From Candidatus Bathyarchaeota archaeon (GTDB lineage: Archaea > Thermoproteota > Bathyarchaeia > TCS64): DNA of 50,746 nucleotides. The first letter of the stretch is position 1; every line of letters starts with the position of its first letter. The notes under the pieces are model-generated. The model made no database searches. It was not told the origin of the DNA and saw only the letters and a program-made list of their open reading frames with translations. Below are positions 45,854 to 50,746 of this stretch, one piece after another. The stretch covers positions 1 through 50,746 of the forward strand of contig JAOZHP010000002.1 in assembly GCA_026014815.1 (NCBI GenBank), in the 5' to 3' direction. The translations under genes and the position numbers were made by a program.

Positions 45854-45927
45854 GGTGTTGGATGGCTTGGAGCTTGGTTTATTAGTAAGGTTTAAGTTCT
45901 GATTCTCAGGTTTAGACGGGGAATAAC

Positions 45928-46236
45928 ATGGCGCGACGTGCAAGGATCAAGCTGACGAGCACTGACACGGAGAAGTTGCAGGATGTCTGTGATGAGATCA
46001 AGAATATTGCGAAGAGGATAGGCGTTAAACTGGTTGGCCCTATCCCCCTGCCGACTAAGAAACTTGTAGTGCCCACTCGACGTACTCCTTGCGGTGACGG
46101 CAGTAATACTTGGGACCGGTTTGAGATGAGGGTCCATAAGAGGTTGATCGAGATCGACGCTAGGGACAGGGTGATGCGCAGCATCATGAGGATCAGAGTC
46201 CCTAACGAGGTCTATATCGAGATGGAGATCCGGTAG
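45928..46236 (+). CDS. rps10: small ribosomal subunit protein uS10
   Basis: 102 residues, archaeal size. ARIKLTSTDTEKLQDVCDEI at the start; PIPLPTKKLVVPTRRTPCGD with the rRNA loop; WDRFEMRVHKRLIEI as in S10/S20e. A TATA-like GTTTATTA at 45877-45884 gives it a promoter apart from EF-1A. No other ribosomal gene follows. Confidence 0.97.
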   Translation: MARRARIKLTSTDTEKLQDVCDEIKNIAKRIGVKLVGPIPLPTKKLVVPTRRTPCGDGSNTWDRFEMRVHKRLIEIDARDRVMRSIMRIRVPNEVYIEMEIR

Positions 46237-46725
46237 GGTCGCTTACACTTTTTGATTCTGTTTAATTAAGAGTTTTCTTGTTTCAAGTAACCAGTCATAT
46301 CGAGAAAAAAAATTTGTCTTACACACGATAAGAAAAAGGGTGGCCTGTTTCGGGTTAGGTATAATTGGTTACCTGTTATAACAAGAAAAAAGAGGGAATG
46401 AATCGGGGACATCTCCACTATAGGTAGGATTCGAACCCCTCAGCACAATTAAATATGGAGGTCTATTTTGAGCGTGAGTGATGATAGCCCGGAAGATACA
46501 AGCATGAAGACGCATGAATACCACGTTTCAATCTGCAGAGTGGTGCGAATTTACATCTATATGAGTAATTCAATGTATTAATGGAATAAATGAAATTATG
46601 ATGCTTCAGGTAAGTTGGAATAAAGAAGAACTAATTTGAGTTGTCCCTGGTTACAGGGAATCTTTGAAAAAAAATCTGTGGGCTTAAGGCGTGGGCTGAT
46701 ATGTGTGGGGCGTGTTTTGTTGGGT
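46237..46725. other. gene-poor stretch; nothing clear except a tRNA-like T-arm fragment
   Basis: About 490 bases without a supported gene, AT-rich, with short direct A/T runs. On the minus strand 46415-46443 reads like the T-loop end of a tRNA (GGGGTTCGAATCC), but the T stem does not pair fully and no cloverleaf can be built upstream. A box-C-like GTGATGA at 46477-46483 has no box D. I see no gene here. Confidence 0.3.
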
Positions 46726-47013
46726 ATGGGTGTTAATTGGCGTCAGGGAGTTTCTGATGCCGTTTACTGTGATTTCGTTGATAGTGTACGGAGTGTGTTT
46801 GTTGTGCAGAGCAACGAGTATCATGCAAAGAGGCTTAGAGATAAGAAGTACCTCATATTGGTAAACGAAGAGTTACCCGAGAAGCCCGAGATGCGGTTCA
46901 GGATAGAGTCAGTTAAGGAAGGGCACGGAGGTGCTCAGGAAGATATATATGGTCAATATGTTTCGGGACCACATCTGAGGATCGAGTTGAGGAAGAGACA
47001 GAAAACAAAGTGA
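46726..47013 (+). CDS. small hypothetical protein
   Basis: 95 residues from the ATG at 46726 (MGVNWRQGV). The C-terminal two thirds (RLRDKKYLILVNEELPEKPE ... EDIYGQYVSGPHLRIELRK) look protein-like; the frame is open back to 46636 but the extra residues are less so. No domain recognised. No obvious Shine-Dalgarno; the true start could be a nearby GTG. Confidence 0.45.
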   Translation: MGVNWRQGVSDAVYCDFVDSVRSVFVVQSNEYHAKRLRDKKYLILVNEELPEKPEMRFRIESVKEGHGGAQEDIYGQYVSGPHLRIELRKRQKTK

Positions 47014-47054
47014 TTGAACCCAGCAATTATGCATTTTCAGGAGAAGAAAATATT

Positions 47055-47330
47055 CTATTTGAGTTTGCTGATTATTTTCTTCCTCTCATCCTCGCTTAGT
47101 TTGTACCTTAGCTTGCTTAGAAGTGAATCTATCCCATGGACTAATATCCTGAAAATAGCGCTCCCCGGATGGACTGAACCACCGTAATCTGGGATTGATG
47201 TGCTTGGTTCTTCGTTATCCAAGTTTAGATCGGCTATGATGTAGTTCTCCTGATCTTCAAGTTGAGCTATTACCTCTTTAGGTGTGGCGATGGCAGTAAA
47301 GCCGGGATATCTGAAATGGCCCAAGTCCAT
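47055..47330 (-). CDS. small hypothetical protein, possibly 5'-truncated
   Basis: 91 residues: MDLGHFRYPGFTAIATPKEV ... DERKKIISKLK. The frame stays open and protein-like upstream to about 47420 (KKWPGIIGKL before the ATG), but contains no ATG, GTG or TTG, so the annotated N-terminus may be incomplete. Family not recognised. A TATA-like CATATAAAC lies at 47410-47418 (minus strand). Confidence 0.5.
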   Translation of the reverse strand: MDLGHFRYPGFTAIATPKEVIAQLEDQENYIIADLNLDNEEPSTSIPDYGGSVHPGSAIFRILVHGIDSLLSKLRYKLSEDERKKIISKLK

Positions 47331-47421
47331 GAGCTTACCAATGATGCCCGGCCATTTTTTTCCTTCTATGGGTCCTGTTTGATCGATGAAGAAAGGATTC
47401 GAAAACTGGTTTATATGCCAG

Positions 47422-47706
47422 TTAGTAGACGGTGATGGTCCGCGTGTTCTTGATGTACTTTACGGCATCTGGTGTGCCCAGTGCAAGCCACTCTCTCTGG
47501 AACATAAAGTACTCGTTACCGTTGCCAATTGTCTCGAACGCGAATACGGTGTGCTCCCTTATACCCATTGGGTTTCCTTGGAAGAGGGTCTTGATACCAT
47601 ATTTTTTGGCTATCTCAGTCCATTTAGGTATCCAGCTTTGTCTTTCCTCTAGGGGTAGCCGTAGGAACTCTGGAGTCATCTCGCAGAAGACTATGAACTT
47701 GACCAT
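47422..47706 (-). CDS. small hypothetical protein
   Basis: 94 residues starting MVKFIVFCEMTPEFLRLPLE; an ATG at 47706 with GGAGAGGAT before it beats a TTG at 47718. A TATA-like AAAAATATAC lies upstream. KKYGIKTLFQGNPMGIREHT and FALE-like beta strands suggest a small ferredoxin-like alpha/beta fold (muconolactone-isomerase or EthD-like), but this is a guess. Confidence 0.62.
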   Translation of the reverse strand: MVKFIVFCEMTPEFLRLPLEERQSWIPKWTEIAKKYGIKTLFQGNPMGIREHTVFAFETIGNGNEYFMFQREWLALGTPDAVKYIKNTRTITVY

Positions 47707-47790
47707 TATCCTCTCCAACCTAGTCTGTATATTTTTAAGCTTATTGATTCATTTAAGTAAAAACAAGATAAAAATAGTTAAAAAAGAGAG

Positions 47791-48180
47791 TTACTCGACG
47801 ACCTTGCCATCCTCAAGATAGACGATGTCTTGTTCCATAGGTGCCCAGACCTTGATCATCTTGAAACCCTCGGGACCCGAACCCACAATGCCGTGTATGT
47901 CTCCCGGAGACAGGTACGCTACGTTGTGGGGACCAAGAATATGCAACTCACCGTTCAGGTGGACATGCGCCTCCCCTTGAAGAATTATGTAAGCGCTCTC
48001 ACGGTTTTTATGATAGTGGACTCGCTTGATCTCCACATTGGGCTCGTACTCGTACATGACGGCCATCATCTTTGTTGCTCCATGCTCTCGGCCCATGAAC
48101 CAGAACATATTGTATACTCCTGGGTTCTCGACCTTGGTCGCCTCGCTGAACTTGAATATCTTGGACAAACGCTTCACCAA
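47791..48180 (-). CDS. cupin-domain protein
   Basis: 129 residues. Metal-binding cupin motif VHYHKNRESAYIILQGEA and second motif SPGDIHGIVGSGPEG. Function unknown; similar small cupins bind metal and small acids. The start is TTG at 48180 or GTG at 48177; a TATA-like TTTATTTA near 48210 (minus strand) predicts a nearly leaderless transcript. Confidence 0.82.
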   Translation of the reverse strand: MVKRLSKIFKFSEATKVENPGVYNMFWFMGREHGATKMMAVMYEYEPNVEIKRVHYHKNRESAYIILQGEAHVHLNGELHILGPHNVAYLSPGDIHGIVGSGPEGFKMIKVWAPMEQDIVYLEDGKVVE

Positions 48181-48311
48181 TCGCAGACTATTGGCACCAA
48201 ACAGGTAAATAAAGGCTCACAGGGCAATGACAGGTCTATAATCTGAGATTTTGAAAGGTAAACAACATCAAGAATAGTTATGAAATCTGAAAACTAACAA
48301 GCAAAGACCGT

Positions 48312-48608
48312 TTACTTGTGACGTCTTATACGGTCGGTTTTCTGTTCTTCTTTCCTGTACGCGAACTTTCTTGAAGTATTTATCTTGCTGCGATGGAACC
48401 TACGCCTCTCATCGTGAGTTCCTTCATTGACTTTGCTATAAAACTCGGAGTACGAGATCTGTTCAGTGTGCAGGTTGTTTATCAACTCGTTGAGGCGGGA
48501 TTTTTTTTCCTCGTCCTCGGACTCTTGGAAAAGTTTGGTGTACGCGTTATAGGCGGCAACGAACTTAAAGTCCGTACCTTCAAAGCTCAGCAGTTTCTCT
48601 TCGCTCAT
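48312..48608 (-). CDS. small charged hypothetical protein
   Basis: 98 residues, strongly charged and mostly helical: FQESEDEEKKSRLNELINN, then an arginine/lysine-rich tail (DERRRFHRSKINTSRK, RIRRHK). TATA-like boxes (48627-48632 and 48638-48643, minus strand) lie before the ATG. No family recognised. Confidence 0.5.
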   Translation of the reverse strand: MSEEKLLSFEGTDFKFVAAYNAYTKLFQESEDEEKKSRLNELINNLHTEQISYSEFYSKVNEGTHDERRRFHRSKINTSRKFAYRKEEQKTDRIRRHK

Positions 48609-48768
48609 GCAGCATTACAGTCCTGTTTATACTGCGTATAAGCCCCATATAAATGGCTGACATTGCGCAGAATTGAGCAGGTTTATTAGCTGAAAGCGCC
48701 TAGATGACATGGTACTCTGGATGCCTCTCATGGTGGCAGAGTATATCAGCGTTATAGGAGTGAAAGAT

Positions 48769-48930
48769 ATGGGTTATAGAGATAGGAGCAGAGACAGAGG
48801 TCCCCGGGAAATGCATAAGATCACATGCGCTGACTGTGGCGAGGAAGCAGAGGTTCCATTCAAGCCAACAGAGGGCCGTCCAGTTTACTGCCAAGAATGC
48901 TATAAGAAGCACAGGCCACCGAGGTACTAG
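48769..48930 (+). CDS. CXXC zinc-ribbon protein
   Basis: 53 residues ending HKITCADCGEEAEVPFKP ... GRPVYCQECYKKHRPPRY: two CxxC knuckles separated by a short strand region, the widespread small archaeal zinc-ribbon protein with a basic, R/G/D-rich N-terminus that may bind nucleic acid. GGAGTG nine bases before the ATG; an earlier in-frame ATG at 48709 has no such site. Confidence 0.8.
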   Translation: MGYRDRSRDRGPREMHKITCADCGEEAEVPFKPTEGRPVYCQECYKKHRPPRY

Positions 48931-48941
48931 TTTTCCTCGGT
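48918..48941. repeat. stem-loop across the zinc-ribbon gene stop
   Basis: ACCGAGG, 10-base loop, CCTCGGT: perfect 7-bp stem covering the last codons and the TAG. No T run follows. It may stabilise or end the mRNA. Confidence 0.4.
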
Positions 48942-49160
48942 CCAAAGGTAACTGAGTTTTCAGGTTTCTGACCTAAAAACCCTGATACCCGAAGGTTAAC
49001 ATCAATTTTTTCAGTTTTTCTTCCTTGTAGGATATGTTTCACGATTATTACAATTCTTGTGTCCATTTTATTGTCGAATATCTTAGGGTTTAAATTCGGG
49101 AGGCTGTCCATATGCGAGAAGGCGAATCAACTGGAACATAACATTAGAGAATATTACGTG

Positions 49161-49450
49161 ATGATTATTGCGGGCACTGTCACCATGCTAAGGGAGGATT
49201 CGTTTGGCCAATCTTCGCTCCTTTTGTGAGGGAAGAGTTCACAGCGCCAATCCAGCTAGTTGGGTTAGCGGTGTCAGGCTACTTTCTTCTAAGGATGTTC
49301 AGCGAGTTCCCTATTGGTGTACTGAGCGATAGAGTCGATCCCAAGACACCTCTTATTGTGGGGAGGCTTCTGGCCGTGGTTGGGGCATTCATCTGTTATA
49401 GGACGACAAGCATCTGGATAACCACAGATTTTACACATAGTATAGCTTAA
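49161..49450 (+). pseudogene. MFS transporter fragment, frameshifted and 3'-truncated
   Basis: Two MFS segments in different frames: MIIAGTVTML from the ATG at 49161, then from about 49193 GGFVWPIFAPFVREEF ... GYFLLRMFSEFPIGVLSDRV (motif A) ... TPLIVGRLLAVVGAFICYRT. One missing base near 49190 separates them. After ICYRTTSIWI the similarity stops at about 49420 and a stop comes at 49448-49450, where the repeat-rich AT segment begins. Only about two of twelve helices remain, so it cannot work as a transporter. Confidence 0.7.
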
Positions 49451-49702
49451 AGTGTGAAAAGTGTAAAAGAATGTGTAAAACGGTGTTCTTAACCATTATC
49501 CATATAACACTTTATGGATATTCCCATGAATCATTTATGGATTTTAACCCATTTTCCGTTTAACACTTTATGGTTCAACCTTACACAAAGTGTTAGATAT
49601 AGAAATACGAATAACGCGTTTTAGGGGTTCGTTTCAAAGGGGGGGCTGTAAAACCTATTAAAAAGGTGTTTAACAAGGGTATTTTTGACCCGATAAAGTG
49701 TT
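49429..49702. repeat. repeat-dense, AT-rich non-coding block
   Basis: Contains TTTTACACAT (49429-49438) inverted to ATGTGTAAAA (49471-49480), a perfect 10-bp pair, with more GTGTRAAA copies between; TAACACTTTATGG twice, at 49505-49517 and 49561-49573 (56-base spacing); and ATAAAGTGTT at 49693-49702, the inverse of its core. No gene is visible in 49451-49762. It could be an attachment site, an iteron-like origin or an operator region. Confidence 0.6.
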
Positions 49703-49762
49703 TAACACCCTATACAAGCCCATAACTAATTTACGGTTTAGAAAAGATAGCATTGGTTATTT

Positions 49763-49948
49763 TTATGTAATAATTGTATCAAAACAGGTTTCAGCGATTC
49801 GCTTCAAATCCCATAACTCTTTTTTGCCGAGTTCATGCGAGATACCATCAATTGAAACCTCTATCGCGATAACCTGTTGTTGATTGTTATAGACCAAATC
49901 ATAAGTGACTCTTCGCTCATCCTCAGAATTAATAATATTTTCACTCAA
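49763..49948 (-). CDS. small hypothetical protein
   Basis: 61 residues from a TTG at 49948 with GGGTGA about eight bases before it: acidic N-terminus, then VIAIEVSIDGISHELGKKEL and an LKRIAETC helix. No family recognised. AT-rich codon use, unlike the genes before 49400. Confidence 0.4.
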   Translation of the reverse strand: MSENIINSEDERRVTYDLVYNNQQQVIAIEVSIDGISHELGKKELWDLKRIAETCFDTIIT

Positions 49949-49993
49949 TATTCAATTCACCCTGCAATCGCACGCGTTTTGGATTGACTTTAT

Positions 49994-50176
49994 TTAGTCT
50001 ATACGCTTTTTTTCGTTTTTCTTAGGTTCAAGGTTGTCATAATAATATATTAAGATCCAAATTATCGTTCCAACTCCATAATATAATGATGTTAGGAAAT
50101 AGTAATTGGAATTTAGAGGGGCGCTTGAATATAAAATGAAGAAAAATCCTATTAAAAGAGCAAAGGTAGTTCCCAT
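49994..50176 (-). CDS. tiny membrane protein
   Basis: 60 residues, two hydrophobic segments (FALLIGFFFILYSSA and YYGVGTIIWILIYYY), then a charged tail EPKKNEKKRID. It begins 2 nt after the upstream membrane protein gene ends, so the two are co-transcribed. No family recognised. Confidence 0.45.
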   Translation of the reverse strand: MGTTFALLIGFFFILYSSAPLNSNYYFLTSLYYGVGTIIWILIYYYDNLEPKKNEKKRID

Positions 50177-50178
50177 TT

Positions 50179-50382
50179 TTATTGTTTTTTATGTCGGTAG
50201 TCATTTGATAGGAAATAAACTGGAATCGCGAATATTGCTAGAATATACAGAATGTAGTTAACAGATTGCATTCCGAAAGAATTTTCTGGTTTTGTGAAAT
50301 GATTAAAAACGCCGATAACCCAGTTACCATATATCCCAAATAATATTCCTTGAACTACATTGTCTTTTGTCTTGATTTTCAT
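50179..50382 (-). CDS. tiny membrane protein
   Basis: 67 residues, two hydrophobic segments (VQGILFGIYGNWVIGVF and YILYILAIFAIPVYFL), charged end NDYRHKKQ. Divergent from the SIR2-family gene, with a shared AT-rich promoter region of 118 bases. No family recognised. Confidence 0.45.
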   Translation of the reverse strand: MKIKTKDNVVQGILFGIYGNWVIGVFNHFTKPENSFGMQSVNYILYILAIFAIPVYFLSNDYRHKKQ

Positions 50383-50500
50383 ATTATCATTAAATAATTA
50401 CAAAATAGATGAGTTAAAATATTTTGTATGTTTACTTAAATAAATTATGTTTAATTATCAGTAATATTGAAAACTAACCTGCTCTATTGGATATATTACT

Positions 50501-50746
50501 GTGACTCAAATTAAGGAAATTCCTGATTTGCCCCAAGAATTAATGTCTGCAATAGACTCTGATTCTTTATCAATATTTACGGGTGCGGGGGTTTCCCAGT
50601 TAGTAGGTTGTTGGAGTTGGAGACATCTCTCAAATGAGCTTGTAAAATCTTGTTATGGGAATAATTATATAAATTATAGGCAACAAGAAATATTATTATC
50701 TTACAAAGATTATAAGAAAGTAATAACTATATGTTATAATATATTA
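50501..50746 (+). CDS. SIR2-family protein, 5' part, cut by window end
   Basis: 82 residues from a GTG at 50501, frame open to the last base. The NAD-binding start SLSIFTGAGVSQLVGCWSWR, followed by a helix HLSNELVKSC, is the SIR2 Rossmann signature in the form found in the SIR2-like NADases of defence systems (SIR2_2 type), not in the deacetylase sirtuins. The rest of the gene, where any effector or sensor domain would be, lies outside the window. In defence systems such proteins deplete NAD after phage attack. Context (tiny membrane genes, AT-rich, next to a broken gene) suits a defence island, but that is inference. Confidence 0.75.
   Translation, partial: MTQIKEIPDLPQELMSAIDSDSLSIFTGAGVSQLVGCWSWRHLSNELVKSCYGNNYINYRQQEILLSYKDYKKVITICYNIL

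Noticed and set aside
46415-46490. A functional tRNA gene on the minus strand
   Set aside because: The T-loop is good, but the T stem pairs poorly, the acceptor has no partner within 80 bases, and no anticodon arm forms.
46477-46540. C/D box guide RNA starting at GTGATGA
   Set aside because: No CTGA box D or D' at the right distance.
1-50746. CRISPR array
   Set aside because: No regularly spaced repeat units; the repeats at 49429-49702 are short, irregular and partly inverted.

Overview
The window is archaeal chromosomal DNA, probably from a metagenome-derived genome. Archaeal marks are: an EF-1A-type elongation factor; archaeal uS7, uS12 and uS10; a UbiA-family enzyme of the type that makes archaeal ether lipids; the siroheme-dependent (ahb) heme route; TATA-like boxes about 26-27 nt before several start codons, giving leaderless or nearly leaderless mRNAs; and a P. 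furiosus-like aro gene order. An Asgard (Thorarchaeia-like) or neighbouring lineage is my guess only; no lineage-specific marker was tested.

Layout. 1-3272: the end of an MFS transporter and an AMP-forming acetyl-CoA synthetase. 3391-10857 (minus): a tight heme operon, read as sirC-hemB-hemC-cobA-hemD-ahbD-ahbA-ahbB-ahbC, which takes 5-aminolevulinate to heme b through siroheme; hemA and hemL are not here. 11019-17713: mixed metabolic genes (NAD-kinase-like domain, M81 peptidase, nitroreductase, wHTH, cupin, YeiH permease, sugar kinase plus nucleoside hydrolase). 17893-30117 (plus): an ACT-domain protein, then split transketolase, DAHP synthase, aroB-D-E-K-A-C, chorismate mutase, prephenate dehydratase, prephenate dehydrogenase and a threonine dehydratase. 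This is a self-contained erythrose-4-P to Phe/Tyr block that makes its own erythrose-4-P. The shikimate kinase is the P-loop type, and the transketolase carries a winged-helix N-terminus whose start is out of frame.

30134-33453: a wHTH regulator divergent from a polyferredoxin plus tungsten aldehyde:ferredoxin oxidoreductase operon, with several palindromes between them. 33502-40601: an unusual ABC export locus with two giant paralogous permeases (N-terminal beta-sandwich, FtsX core, extra C-terminal domain) facing each other around one small FtsX permease and one ATPase. 40670-46236: a cyclophilin-like protein, a lone DGQHR-domain (DndB-like) protein, a UbiA prenyltransferase, uS7/uS12, and divergently EF-1A/uS10.

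After about 46240 density falls: small hypotheticals, a cupin and a CXXC zinc ribbon. At about 49420 an MFS gene is cut off where a repeat-rich, AT-rich segment begins. That segment holds three tiny genes and, at the right edge, the 5' end of a SIR2-family protein of the kind found in antiviral systems, so the right end looks like the edge of a defence or mobile island. Three places show what looks like a single missing base (18796-18806, ~30220, ~49190), so assembly indels must be kept in mind.
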